64,000 bases of DNA from Streptomyces sp. NBC_01233 (GCF_035989305.1 NZ_CP108514.1:186001-250000), one strand, 5' to 3'. Shown: positions 52,348 through 61,320, numbered from the stretch's first letter. Notes: generated by a model from the letters alone, not told the origin. Program-made: numbers and translations.

Positions 52348-53143
52348 CTACGAGCCGGTGAAGAAGGCGGTCAGCACCGGCGCGAGGGCGTGGGGGTCGA
52401 CGTTGTGGTTCTGGCCGGGCACGGCGTGCAGGGTGTAGTGGTCGCCGAGGGAGGCGAGTTCCTTCGCCCCGTTGGCCATGTACGTCTCTCCCGCGCTGCC
52501 GTAGCCCACGAGGACCGGTACGTTCACGGACCGCCACCGGTCGGTGGGCAGCGGCCGGCCGGACATGGTGCCGGCCATCACCTGACCGTCGTAGGGCAGG
52601 GTGGGGGCGGTGGCCTCCCAGGCGGCCCAGACAGGGGTGTGCCGCATCCCGGCGATGGAGTCGTCCGGCATGGCCGGCCCCGCGGTCAGGAAGTGGGTGA
52701 GGGCCTCGGCCGCGTCCCCGTGGCGACGGCCGCCTTCACGCGGTCGACGTAGTCGGCGGGCAGCGGGGGGCGGGTCCCGTCGAGACGAACGGCGGCTCGT
52801 ACAGGGCCAGGGCCGAGACGGCTCTGCCCCTGGCCACGGCCTCCAGGGTTAGGACGGCTCCGGAGGACATCCCGAAGAGGAACACCGGCCCGCCCACCCG
52901 CTCGATCACCGCGTCCAGGTCGTCGATCTCGCGCTGCACGTCGTAGACGGGGTGGTCGCCGCTGTCGCCGCGGCCCCTGCGGCCGTAGTTGACGACGCTG
53001 AAGTCACGCGCCAGCAGCGCGGCGAGCGGTGCGTGCCGCGCCCGGGGCATCAAGGTGCCGCCGACGAGAACGAGTGCCGGGCCCGCGTCGCCGTGCCGCT
53101 CACAGGCGATCACCGTGCCGTCGGACGAGACCACCTTGAACAT
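52348..53143 (-). pseudogene. Alpha/beta hydrolase with two single-base frame breaks
   Basis: ATG 53143 begins FKVVSSDGTVIACERHGDAG, LVLVGGTLMPRARHAPLAAL, NYGRRGRGDSGDHPVYDVQR, VFLFGMSSGAVLTLEAVARG (nucleophile Ser) and LALYEPPFV. Near 52785 one base is lost to reach DGTRPPLPADYVDRVKAAVA, and near 52722 another to reach DAAEALTHFLTAGPAMPDDS and onward to VPVLVGYGSAGETYMANGAK and HAVPGQNHNVDPHALAPVLT with the catalytic His. Adding one G at each site restores a normal 265-residue hydrolase. Otherwise intact. Confidence 0.75.
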
Positions 53144-53412
53144 GTCGTATCCCCCTGCTCTCCAAGCCGTTCGGGCCCCGCCGACCGTCCGGCTGCCGCG
53201 CCCGGGCGACGACCGGGCACCGGGCGGCGCAGCGGCCCGGGCGGTCAACGGGCGCCATCGGTACGGTACGTTGGGCGTGCCTCGTGATGACCCGTACGGG
53301 CGGACGAGATCACGCCGAGGCCACCTGGTCGAACCGACACACCGCCTCCCGGGCCGGCCCGGACAGTCCACGCAGCCGGGCAGGCCCCGGAGCCCTACTC
53401 CAGGAGTCACCC

Positions 53413-53754
53413 GTGGCGCGCTCGCTCGACGGCCTCGTCTTCGTCCCCGTGGCCGACCAGGCCCCCGGCCAGGTGGGCCGGCAGACCCGGTTCGAGTACC
53501 ACGAGCAGGACGACCGGGTCTGGGCCGAGTACGGCGGAGGGGACGTGGTCAGGGGTTACCTCGTCGGCACCCGGGCGGACGACTCGATCGACTTCCGCTA
53601 CGTCCAGCTCCGCCTCGACGGCACGACCGCCTCCGGGCACTGCACCTCGCTCGTCACGGAACTCTCCGACGGCCGCCTCCGCCTGGAGGAGACGTGGACG
53701 TGGGAGTCCCAGGAGGGTCACGGCACCAGCACGGTCGAGCAGCCGCTCGGCTGA
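53413..53754 (+). CDS. Small conserved actinomycete protein (often mislabelled N-acetylglutamate synthase)
   Basis: 113 residues from GTG 53413 with AGGAG 7 bases upstream. The pattern DGLVFVPVADQAPGQVGRQT, FEYHEQDDRVWAEYGGGDVV, RGYLVGTRADDSIDFRYVQL and LSDGRLRLEETWTWESQEG is an all-beta, calycin-like small protein common in Streptomyces. Databases often call it N-acetylglutamate synthase, but nothing in the sequence supports that activity. A strong terminator follows. Confidence 0.75.
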   Translation: MARSLDGLVFVPVADQAPGQVGRQTRFEYHEQDDRVWAEYGGGDVVRGYLVGTRADDSIDFRYVQLRLDGTTASGHCTSLVTELSDGRLRLEETWTWESQEGHGTSTVEQPLG

Positions 53755-53772
53755 GGTCCTGCTGCGGACGCC

Positions 53773-53806
53773 GAAGGGCGCGGCCCCTTCAGGAGCCGCG
53801 CCCTTC
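53773..53806. terminator. Bidirectional terminator hairpin
   Basis: GAAGGGCGCGGC at 53773-53784 pairs perfectly over 12 bp with GCCGCGCCCTTC at 53795-53806 around a 10-base loop. It lies between convergent genes ending at 53754 and 53843. Confidence 0.85.
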
Positions 53807-53842
53807 GTGTGCGCCCCGTCCGTTCGCGGCCGGCGGCCGGCG

Positions 53843-54403
53843 TCACACAGCGAGCTCAACGGTGGAGCTGCCCGTGGGGATCGGCACGGTGGGCCTCTGC
53901 CGGTCCGCGCACTGCCCGGGAGTGTCGATTCCGAGGCAGAGCTTCGTACCCTGCGGGATCTTGACGGTGCCGTCGCCCTTCGGCAGCGGCTTGCCGTCGA
54001 CGCACAGCCCCGGGAGCGCCTTCGGGTCGCTGCAGTAACTCTCCTGAACCACACCGGACTCGGAGTCCTCCGGCTCAGAAGCGTCCTGGCCCTCGGTGGA
54101 GCCCTCCTCCTGGGCGCCGGAGTCCCCTTCCTGGGAGCCGCCCTGCTCCGTGCTCGACTCCTCGCTCGCGCCGGAGCCCTCCTCGCGGGAGCCGCCCTCG
54201 TCCTCGTTCCGGTCCTCGCCCTGGTTCCAGTCCTCGTCCTGGCGGTCCTCGTGGTCGTTGCCGCCACGGTCGGCCTGGAGGGTGATCGTGCGCGGGGCCG
54301 CCGGGGCGGCGAAAGCGCCGGTGGGCAGCAGTACGGCTCCTGCCGCCAGCGAGGTCGAGGCCGTGAGCATCACGAGGCGCAGGGTGCGGGAAGTGCGGGG
54401 CAT
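53843..54403 (-). CDS. Secreted acidic low-complexity protein
   Basis: 186 residues from ATG 54403 behind a consensus ribosome site (AGGAGG, 7 bases). Sec signal peptide RTLRLVMLTASTSLAAGAVL with cleavage at AFA near residue 32. Residues about 45-115 are a highly acidic Glu/Asp/Gln/Gly/Ser tract without hydrophobics (HEDRQDEDWNQGEDRNEDEG and on). The C-terminal 65 residues are ordered and hold three Cys (SYCSDP, GLCVDG, TKLCLGIDTPGQC) plus KIPQGTKLCLG, probably a small disulfide-bonded module. No known family. Confidence 0.75.
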   Translation of the reverse strand: MPRTSRTLRLVMLTASTSLAAGAVLLPTGAFAAPAAPRTITLQADRGGNDHEDRQDEDWNQGEDRNEDEGGSREEGSGASEESSTEQGGSQEGDSGAQEEGSTEGQDASEPEDSESGVVQESYCSDPKALPGLCVDGKPLPKGDGTVKIPQGTKLCLGIDTPGQCADRQRPTVPIPTGSSTVELAV

Positions 54404-54574
54404 CAGAGAACCTCCTACGTGGGGGGATGGGGAGAGGGCCACCGGTTCTGCGTGAACCCATGACTCAAGTAGGCCCCGGCGCCCGAACCGCGTCATGCCC
54501 CCTGATTTCGCGACTTGACGGATATCAGTGGCCCAGATAGCCGCGCCTCACCGGCATCGATCGCCGGCATCGGT

Positions 54575-56026
54575 TCACCGGGTCGGCGGTTCCGGGCGCC
54601 GCTCCCCCCACGGCCGTACCGTCTCCAGCTGCGCCGCCACCCGGAGCACGGTCACCTCGTCGTCGCGGCGGCCCACCAGTTGCACGGCGAGCGGCAGCCC
54701 GTCCGAGCCGTGGCCCGCCGGGACGGAGGCGGCCGGGTGCCCGGTGACGTTCCACAGCGCGGTGTAGGCGACCATCGGGCGCGAGCGGGCCAGCGCCGTC
54801 AGCAGTCCGGCGCCGTCCAGTGCGCCCACCGGACGCGGGCGCTCGGCGATGACCGGGGTCAGCAGCAGGTCCATGGTGGTGAACATCCGGTCGGCGCGCA
54901 GTGCCAGCCGCTCCCCCGCCCGGATCCCGCGCTCCACGGCGGATTCGGGCACCATCCGGGCCAGCGCGAGGGTGCTGCGGGTGCGCCGCTCCAGCAGGTC
55001 GGGCCGCTCGACCGCGGCGGCCTCCGCCCGCACCCCGCCGCAGAACTGCGCGGCGAACGGGGCCGTCGCGTCCGGGTAGCGGGGGTTGACCTCCCGTACG
55101 TCGTGACCCAGTTCGCGCAGCGCCCGTACGGTCTCCAGCAGGGCCTCGACGTGCGCCGGATGCGGGCGTACGCCGGGCACGGCGGGCTTGGCGGCGTAGC
55201 CGATGCGGAGCCGTTCGGGCGGGGTCTCCAGGGCCCGCACCCAGCTGGTGGTCGTCGGGCGGGCGCTCCAGCGGTCGGTGGGGGTGGTGCCGGCGAGCAC
55301 GTCGTAGAGCAGGGCGGAATCGCGCACGGTGCGGGTCAGCGGCCCTACGGTGCCGAGGGCGTACCAGAGGTGGGGGTTCGGAGCGGTGGAGACCCGGCCG
55401 CGCTGGGGCTTGAGCCCGAAGAGCCCGCAGCAGGCTGCGGGGATGCGGATGGAGCCGCCGCCGTCGCCGCCGAGCGCCGCCCCGACCAACCCGGCCGCGA
55501 CGGCGGCGGCGCTACCGCCGCTGGAGCCGCCGGGGGTGCGGGAGGTGTCCCAGGGGTTGCGGGTGTGGCCGTGGGCTGCGGATTCGGTGAAGGGCCACTG
55601 GCCGAACTCGGGCATCGTCGTCTTGCCGATCACGACGGCTCCGGCGGCGCGCAGGCGGCGTACGGCCTCGGAGTCGCCGGCCACGGGGGTGCGGTTGGCC
55701 ACGCCGCCGAAGGTGGTGACCTGCCCGGCGACGTCCAGCTCGTCCTTGACCGCGATCGGCACGCCGTGGAGGGGGCCGTCCGCCCCTTCCGCGTCCCGGG
55801 CGTCGGCCTCGGCGAGGGCCTGCTCGGCGAGGACGATACGGAAGGCTCCGAGGGCGGGATCGTTCCGGGCGATGCGGCGCAGTGCGGCCTCGACGAGAGC
55901 GCGGGAGGTGATCACGCCGGTGCGCACCAGCTCGGCCTGCCGCTCGACCGACTGGAACATCAACTCCGCATCGTCCCGGTCCTGTTCCCCGCCCTGCTCC
56001 CCGCCCCGTGCGCCGTCCCTGTCCAT
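54575..56026 (-). CDS. Amidase (amidase signature family)
   Basis: 483 residues. The Ser-Ser-Lys catalytic triad is in place: Lys in LHGVPIAVKDELDVAG, and the two Ser in NPWDTSRTPGGSSGGSAAAV. GGDGGGSIRIPAACCGLFGL, LKPQRGRVS and GTVGPLTRTVRDSALL continue the signature domain, and HPAASVPAGHGSDGLPLAVQ is near the end. Probably a cytoplasmic amide hydrolase; it lacks GatA context, so it is not part of Glu-tRNA amidation. ATG 56026 with GGAAGGGG upstream is the best start. Confidence 0.88.
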   Translation of the reverse strand: MDRDGARGGEQGGEQDRDDAELMFQSVERQAELVRTGVITSRALVEAALRRIARNDPALGAFRIVLAEQALAEADARDAEGADGPLHGVPIAVKDELDVAGQVTTFGGVANRTPVAGDSEAVRRLRAAGAVVIGKTTMPEFGQWPFTESAAHGHTRNPWDTSRTPGGSSGGSAAAVAAGLVGAALGGDGGGSIRIPAACCGLFGLKPQRGRVSTAPNPHLWYALGTVGPLTRTVRDSALLYDVLAGTTPTDRWSARPTTTSWVRALETPPERLRIGYAAKPAVPGVRPHPAHVEALLETVRALRELGHDVREVNPRYPDATAPFAAQFCGGVRAEAAAVERPDLLERRTRSTLALARMVPESAVERGIRAGERLALRADRMFTTMDLLLTPVIAERPRPVGALDGAGLLTALARSRPMVAYTALWNVTGHPAASVPAGHGSDGLPLAVQLVGRRDDEVTVLRVAAQLETVRPWGERRPEPPTR

Positions 56027-56280
56027 GCCCACCCCTTCCGCTTTACCTGCCGGTAACTCCGAGCAAGGCTGGCGCCCCGCCACGTGCACGTCAAGCGACT
56101 GATGTCGGCCCGGCATGCGCCGACATGGCCTGTCACACGCCTGTGACAGTCGGCGGACACCCCCATGAAGTCGCGCGGCCAATCTCTTTATCAGGGACAA
56201 ACACCGACATTCCGGAATACGTCCCCTGCTTCCGAGGACGCGAGCAGAGATGACCGAGACGAAACGTCGGAGGAAATCCC

Positions 56281-56505
56281 ATGAGCCTCACCCTCACCGC
56301 GCCGAACGCCGAAGCCACCGTCCTCGCCCCCCGCGAGCAGGAAGCCCTGCGCCACATCGCCGCCGGACACACCTACCTCCAGACCGCCCGCCACATGGGC
56401 CTCTCCAAGCACACCGTCGACGCCTACCTCCGCCGCATCCGCGCCAAGCTCAACATCAACAGCACCGCCGAAATGACCCGCATGGCCATCGCCCTCGGAC
56501 TCTGA
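56281..56505 (+). CDS. Solo LuxR-type helix-turn-helix protein
   Basis: 74 residues consisting almost only of a LuxR C-terminal DNA-binding domain: LAPREQEALRHIAAGHTYLQ, TARHMGLSKHTVDAYLRRIR, AKLNINSTAEMTRMAIALGL. No receiver or sensor domain is present. ATG is preceded by GGAGGAAA at a good distance. Such single-domain proteins resemble GerE-type regulators; in actinomycetes they are often tied to development or secondary metabolism. The methyltransferase gene 48 bases downstream may share its transcript. Confidence 0.82.
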   Translation: MSLTLTAPNAEATVLAPREQEALRHIAAGHTYLQTARHMGLSKHTVDAYLRRIRAKLNINSTAEMTRMAIALGL

Positions 56506-56553
56506 CACCGACACCGTCGCTCTGATGTCAGTGGTCCCTGAGAACCTGGAACC

Positions 56554-57210
56554 ATGACTGACCGTACCGCTTCGATCACCGCCTACTGGGATGCCGCCGC
56601 AGCGGCCTTCGACGAGGAGCCCGACCACGGGCTGAGGGCTGACGACACGCGCGCCGCGTGGGCCCGGCTCCTGCAGTCGGTGATGCCGGACCGTCCGGTC
56701 GGCGTCCTCGACATCGACTGCGGCACCGGATCGGTGTCCCTGCTGCTGGCCGAGGCCGGCCACCGGCCCACCGGCGTCGACCTGGCGCCGCGCATGATCG
56801 AGCGGGCGCGCACGAAATTCGAGGCCGCCGGCCTCGCGGGCCGTTTCCTGGTCGGCGACGCCATGGCTCCCCCGACCGGGGACGAGCGCTTCGACGTCGT
56901 GCTGTCACGGCACCTGGTGTGGACACTGCCCGATCCGGAGGCCGCCTTGCGCGATTGGGTGACGCGTTTGCAGCCGGGAGGCCGGCTGGTGCTGGTCGAG
57001 GGGCGTTGGAGTGAGGCGGGTCAGCAGGAAGCCCCCTATATGGCCGGCGCCGAATCACTGCCGTGGAACGGCGGACTCAGCGCCGAAGCCCTTGCTGCCG
57101 CCGTGCGCCCCCTTGCCGCCCGTGTGCGTGTGGAACCGCTCAGCGACACCCCCGCCCTGTGGGGTGGCCCGGTGGACGACGAGCGGTACGTCCTGGTCGC
57201 CGCCATGTGA
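56554..57210 (+). CDS. Class I SAM-dependent methyltransferase
   Basis: 218 residues. SAM motif I VGVLDIDCGTGSVSLLLAEA (Asp-Cys-Gly instead of the usual Gly-Cys-Gly), acidic end of strand 2 GVDLAPRMIERAR, motif DAMAPPTGDERFDVVLSRHL and WVTRLQPGGRLVLVEGRW. The UbiE/Methyltransf_11 type with small substrates. It follows the solo LuxR gene. Substrate unknown. Confidence 0.83.
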   Translation: MTDRTASITAYWDAAAAAFDEEPDHGLRADDTRAAWARLLQSVMPDRPVGVLDIDCGTGSVSLLLAEAGHRPTGVDLAPRMIERARTKFEAAGLAGRFLVGDAMAPPTGDERFDVVLSRHLVWTLPDPEAALRDWVTRLQPGGRLVLVEGRWSEAGQQEAPYMAGAESLPWNGGLSAEALAAAVRPLAARVRVEPLSDTPALWGGPVDDERYVLVAAM

Positions 57211-57308
57211 CGCGCCGAGCAGGTCAGCCGCTCCCCTCACGGCGACAGTGATCCCGGCGCCCCCGACCGCGCGGGCGGAGCGTCAGACCGGTCAGGCATC
57301 ATGCGCCC

Positions 57309-57743
57309 GTGAGCATCATCGTGAAGTTCTTCATGGCACCGGACGATGCGTCGGCCGCCACCACCGTCGGGGCCGGACCGGGACCTGCTTTCACGTCCCT
57401 TTCGTTCGGCAACTTCGATGCCGAAGAGGCCGTGGTCGAGTGGGAATGCCTCTTCTCCGGAGGCCGGTTCGAAGACCTCCTGGAGGCCGGCGAACCGCGA
57501 ATCGTCGGCGGCGAGGACGATGACGGATGCGTTGTCTTCGCGCTGTCGGCCCGCCTCGTGGACGCTCTGGCCGAGGCCGAGCCATCGCGGCTGGATGAAG
57601 TGGGCGCGCAGTGGGCCCGGCAGCGGGCAGAGGACGGCGAGCCGATCGATCCTGATGTGGCCCGCGAGATGGTGGGGAGTCTGGGCGCTCTGGCGCGCGG
57701 CACGGAAGAACACGGCCGCGGCTTGTACTGCTGGATCGCGTAG
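57309..57743 (+). CDS. Hypothetical cytoplasmic protein
   Basis: 144 residues, acidic, no signal or membrane part. It begins SIIVKFFMAPDDASAATTVG and contains FGNFDAEEAVVEWECLFSGG, VFALSARLVDALAEAEPSRL and GSLGALARGTEEHGRGLYCW. A compact alpha/beta protein of a type seen repeatedly in Streptomyces, but with no function I can name. It ends 20 bases from the convergent P450 gene. Confidence 0.65.
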   Translation: MSIIVKFFMAPDDASAATTVGAGPGPAFTSLSFGNFDAEEAVVEWECLFSGGRFEDLLEAGEPRIVGGEDDDGCVVFALSARLVDALAEAEPSRLDEVGAQWARQRAEDGEPIDPDVAREMVGSLGALARGTEEHGRGLYCWIA

Positions 57744-57763
57744 AAGTCAGGGTTGGACAGGTC

Positions 57764-58987
57764 CTAGCCGCCGGGAGTGAAGGTCACCGGCAGGGTGAGG
57801 GGGCCGCGCAGACCCCCGGGGCGCCAGCGGATCTCGTCGGGCGCTACCGCGAGGGCGAGCCCGGGCAGCCGGCGCAGGGCGGTGCCGAGGGCGATCTGTC
57901 CCTCCAGGCGGGCCAGCGGCGCACCCAGGCAGTAGTGGATGCCGTGCCCGAAGGCGAGGTGGGCGTTGTCCTGCCGGGTGACGTCCAGGCGGTCGGGGTC
58001 TGCGAACCGGGCGGGGTCGCGGTCGGCGATGGCCGAGGCGATCAGTACCGTCGCGCCGCGCGGGATGGTCACGCCCGCGATCTCGACGTCTTCGCGCGCG
58101 AACCGGGCGATGCCGGGGCTGACCGGTCCGTCGTAGCGGAGGAACTCCTCGATCGCGCCCGGCAGCAGCTCGGGGTCGGAGCGCAGCCGGTCGAGCTGGT
58201 CGGGGTGGGCGAGCAGCATGGCGATGCCGCCGCCGATCAGGTTGACCGTGGTGATGTAGCCGGCGACCAGCAGCAGGAACACCATGGCGATCAGCTCGTC
58301 CTCGGTCAGCTGCTGTTCCTGGTCCCGGGCGGTGATGAGGCCGCTGAGCAGGTCGTCGCCCGGGGCTGCCCGTTTGGCCCGGATGAGCTCGGTGACGTAG
58401 GCGCGCATGTGCTGCCACGCCTCGTTCACCACGGCGGGGTCCGGCGGCTCCGCACCCCGCATGATCATGCGGTCGGTCCAGTGCTGGAAGTCGTGCCGGT
58501 CGTCCACCGGCACTCCGAGCAGTTCGCTGATCACCGTGACCGGGAGCGGTAGCGCGAAGTCCGCCACGAGGTCGGCGCGGCCGTACGGGACGACCTCTTC
58601 CAGCAGCCGGTCGGCGATGGACTGGATCCGGGGCCGCATCCCCGCCACTCTGCGGGCGGTGAACGCCTTGGAGACCAGGCGGCGCAGGCGGGTGTGGTCG
58701 GGCGGGTCGCTGCGGAGCATGTTGCTCAGCATCGACTCGCGCTCCGTTTCGGGCAGCTGCTGCAGGAGCCGGGTGTCCGAGGCATCGCGTACGTCGCTGC
58801 TGAGGCGGGGCTCGGAGAGGGCGGCGAGTCCGTCGTCGTAGCGGGTGACCAGCCAGGCCTCCAGACCTCCCGCGATGACGACGCGGCGTACGGGGCCGTC
58901 CTCGCGCAGTTGCCGGTACAGCGGGAAGGGGTCCGAGACGAAGGCCGGATCGGCGTAGGGCAGTAGGACCGGCCGCTCGCTCATCAT
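57764..58987 (-). CDS. Cytochrome P450
   Basis: 407 residues, full length. Heme loop LAFGHGIHYCLGAPLARLEG; I-helix LLLVAGYITTVNLIGG, where the usual Ala-Gly-x-Glu/Asp-Thr has Ile in place of the acid; K-helix EEFLRYDG giving ExxR; SDPPDHTRLRRLVSKAFTAR heme-propionate motif. CYP107-like in style, typical of actinomycete hydroxylases. Two ATGs in tandem (58987, 58984) follow GGAGGC; the second has better spacing. No ferredoxin gene is adjacent. The missing acidic residue in helix I may change proton delivery. Confidence 0.9.
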   Translation of the reverse strand: MMSERPVLLPYADPAFVSDPFPLYRQLREDGPVRRVVIAGGLEAWLVTRYDDGLAALSEPRLSSDVRDASDTRLLQQLPETERESMLSNMLRSDPPDHTRLRRLVSKAFTARRVAGMRPRIQSIADRLLEEVVPYGRADLVADFALPLPVTVISELLGVPVDDRHDFQHWTDRMIMRGAEPPDPAVVNEAWQHMRAYVTELIRAKRAAPGDDLLSGLITARDQEQQLTEDELIAMVFLLLVAGYITTVNLIGGGIAMLLAHPDQLDRLRSDPELLPGAIEEFLRYDGPVSPGIARFAREDVEIAGVTIPRGATVLIASAIADRDPARFADPDRLDVTRQDNAHLAFGHGIHYCLGAPLARLEGQIALGTALRRLPGLALAVAPDEIRWRPGGLRGPLTLPVTFTPGG

Positions 58988-59154
58988 GCCTCCAGAAGTA
59001 CGTCGCCTTCTCCGTGGAGCGCGATGATATACGCCTAAGTCTCCCTGAATGCCGGTTTCCAGCCATGCTGGTTGGTGTCCGCCGCGGCCTCTGTGGACCG
59101 CACCGGTGGCACGCCCCGGCAGTGACCGCTTGGACGTGCCGGGCCCGCCGTCTG

Positions 59155-60246
59155 CTACTTCAGGCCTATCTCCTCGCACGCGGCCTTGACCTTGTCGACG
59201 CAGATCTCCTCGACGGTGAAGACACCGTCGATGACCACGGTGCTCCCGATGTTGTCCCTGGTCACGGAGGTGCCGGGAATGAGCACCGACGGCACGCGCT
59301 TGGTGGTCGGGCTGCTGACCACCTGGTTGATGATTCCGTCGATCTTCTCGCCTTGGGCGAGCTTGACGGCGAGCTCCGCGGCGGCCTCCGCCTCGCGGGC
59401 GTACGGCTTGTAGACGGTCATGTACTGCTCGCCCGCCACGATGCGCTGCACGCCGGCGAGTTCCGCGTCCTGACCGGTGACCGGGGGCAGTGGGTTCACA
59501 CCTGCGGCCTTGAGGGCGGCGATGATGCCGCCGGCCATGCCGTCATTGGCCGAGTAGACGCCGACGATCTTGTCCTTGCCGAGCGCCGAGAGCGCGGCCG
59601 CCATGTTGCTGTTGGCGTTCTCCGGCTTCCACTCGACGGTGTCGTACTCCTTGCCGACGTTCACCTTGCCTTCGAGGACGGATCTGGCACCGGTTCTGAA
59701 CTGTGCGGCGTTCGGGTCGGTGACCGCGCCGTTCATCATCACGATCTTCCCGCCCCTGGCCTTGTCGCCGAGGGACTCCAGCAGCGCCTTGCCCTGGACA
59801 CGACCGACGTCTTCGTTGTCGAAGGAGGTGTACGCGTCGATCGGGCCCTCCGCCAGGCGGTCGTAGGCGACGACCGCGATGCCCGCGCCCCTGGCCTTCG
59901 TCACGGCCCCGGCGATCGCCTTGGAGTCCACCGCGTCGATGACCAGGACGTCGACCTTGTTTTCGATCATCGTGTCGACCTGGGCGTTCTGCTTCGCCGC
60001 GTCCCCCATGGCGTTGGCATAGACCACTTTCCCCTTGCCGAGCGTCAGGAGGGCGACCTTCCTCTCCATCAGGGGCTTGTCGAACTTCTCGTAGCGTGCG
60101 GTCTCGTTCTCGGGGAGCAGGAGGCCGATCTTGACCGCACCATCACTCCCGTTGTCGCTCTCGTCCGCGCCGCCGCAAGCGGCGAGCGTGACAGTGAGCG
60201 CCGAAACAGCCAGTCCAACGGCGGCACGACCCAGATTCGCGTTCAC
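59155..60246 (-). CDS. Sugar ABC transporter substrate-binding lipoprotein (ribose/xylose type)
   Basis: 363 residues. Lipoprotein signal with lipobox LAAC near residue 24. The periplasmic-binding-protein type 1 fold follows: VKIGLLLPENETARYEKFDK, DTMIENKVDVLVIDAVDSKA, VVAYDRLAEGPIDAYTSFDN, EWKPENANSNMAAALSALGK and VGVYSANDGMAGGIIAALKA, all close to the XylF/ChvE group that binds xylose and related sugars. The ATP-binding and permease genes usually next to it are absent on both sides, so it is an orphan or serves a distant transporter. A LacI-type operator lies about 100 bases upstream. Confidence 0.87.
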   Translation of the reverse strand: MNANLGRAAVGLAVSALTVTLAACGGADESDNGSDGAVKIGLLLPENETARYEKFDKPLMERKVALLTLGKGKVVYANAMGDAAKQNAQVDTMIENKVDVLVIDAVDSKAIAGAVTKARGAGIAVVAYDRLAEGPIDAYTSFDNEDVGRVQGKALLESLGDKARGGKIVMMNGAVTDPNAAQFRTGARSVLEGKVNVGKEYDTVEWKPENANSNMAAALSALGKDKIVGVYSANDGMAGGIIAALKAAGVNPLPPVTGQDAELAGVQRIVAGEQYMTVYKPYAREAEAAAELAVKLAQGEKIDGIINQVVSSPTTKRVPSVLIPGTSVTRDNIGSTVVIDGVFTVEEICVDKVKAACEEIGLK

Positions 60247-60345
60247 GAAGTGAACCTCCCTGACGGGGCCGTGTCCGTACGGCCGAGGTGGGGGCAGTCA
60301 ACTTGGCCCTCCTAGTGCCGTCAAGAAGTGAAGTGTTAACGACCT

Positions 60346-60357
60346 GGCAACGTTGTC
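60346..60357. promoter_or_regulatory. LacI-family-like operator
   Basis: GGCAACGTTGTC contains the perfect 8-bp palindrome CAACGTTG with the central CG typical of LacI-family operators in actinomycete sugar regulons. It lies 100 bases upstream of the sugar-binding lipoprotein start, inside its promoter region. No LacI gene is in the window. Confidence 0.5.
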
Positions 60358-60543
60358 GTGACACCGCCGCATATCGCCCATGTTGGCCTTTTATCCCCCG
60401 CTGGCGCTCTGAACTCCTGACGTCATGTCAACTTGTGAAGAGACATGGCAGCAGGCCCGGGCCGGGACGGGGAGGTGCGTCAGCTGCAGGTCCCTGGTGT
60501 GTCGGTACCGACCGTCCACCGTGCCGTCCGGCACGGTGGACGC

Positions 60544-61254
60544 ATGGCCGAGAACGACACCAACCGGACCAGCCGTCGTGCTGTTCTACGGGCCGCCGGA
60601 ACGGCCGGGGCCGCCGCCCTGGCCGCCGCCTGCTCCGGCCCGGCCGGTACCCGCGGCGCTGCGGGCCAGCCGTCGGCCTCGGCCCCCCTACCGGTCAAGG
60701 CCAGCAGTACCGCCGCCCCGGCCTGCGTGCTCAGTACCGAGGCGGGCGCGGGCCCGTACTACGTGGACCTGGACCGGGTGCGGTCGGACATCACCGAAGG
60801 CCTGGGCGGAGTGCCGTTCCGGCTGGACCTGACGGTGGTCCGGGTGTCGGCGGGCTGCCGGCCACTCGCGGCCGCCACCGTGGACGTGTGGCATGCCGAT
60901 GCCTCGGGCGCCTACTCCACCGGCAAGGCCACGTTCCTGCGCGGCACTCAGGTCACCGACGGCACCGGCCGATGCGTGTTCCGGACGATCGTGCCCGGCT
61001 GGTACGCGGGGCTGGCACCGCACATCCACTTCAAGGTGCACCCCGACGCACGGACCGAGACGACCTCCCAGTTCTTCTTCCCCGAGGACCTCCTGCTGAA
61101 GGTGTACGCGAGCCAGCCCTACGCCCGCCGCCGCGCACCGGAGCACCCCAACCAGCGGGACAGCCGCTATCGGGCAGCCGGCGCCACCATGACGCTGGCC
61201 GCTTCGCCCGACGGCGACGGCTACCGTGCCGCGTACACCGTGGGGATCGCCTGA
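60544..61254 (+). CDS. Tat-exported intradiol ring-cleavage dioxygenase-like lipoprotein
   Basis: 236 residues. The N-terminus has a twin-Arg motif (NRTSRRAVLRAAGTAG) followed by hydrophobics and a lipobox-like LAAAC at residues about 27-31, so it is probably a Tat lipoprotein folded before export. The rest is the intradiol dioxygenase fold: GPYYVDLDRVRSDITEG (iron Tyr), ATVDVWHADASGAYS, FRTIVPGWYAG (second Tyr) and APHIHFKVHP (two iron His). Secreted relatives oxidise aromatics outside the cell. A perfect palindrome follows the stop. Confidence 0.87.
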   Translation: MAENDTNRTSRRAVLRAAGTAGAAALAAACSGPAGTRGAAGQPSASAPLPVKASSTAAPACVLSTEAGAGPYYVDLDRVRSDITEGLGGVPFRLDLTVVRVSAGCRPLAAATVDVWHADASGAYSTGKATFLRGTQVTDGTGRCVFRTIVPGWYAGLAPHIHFKVHPDARTETTSQFFFPEDLLLKVYASQPYARRRAPEHPNQRDSRYRAAGATMTLAASPDGDGYRAAYTVGIA

Positions 61255-61269
61255 GCCGGGCGCCCGGCT
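61254..61269. terminator. Palindromic hairpin after dioxygenase gene
   Basis: AGCCGGGCGCCCGGCT is a perfect 16-bp palindrome starting on the last base of the dioxygenase stop codon. A six-pair GC stem with four-base loop is possible; likely a short terminator. Confidence 0.5.
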
Positions 61270-61320
61270 GCCCGTTGCAGGGGGAAACCGGTCTGCGGGC
61301 CGGGGGCGCACCCTTGCCGG

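Noticed and set aside
53413..53754. N-acetylglutamate synthase
   Set aside because: Homologous small proteins carry this name in databases, but the sequence has no acetyltransferase or kinase-like domain and is far too short.
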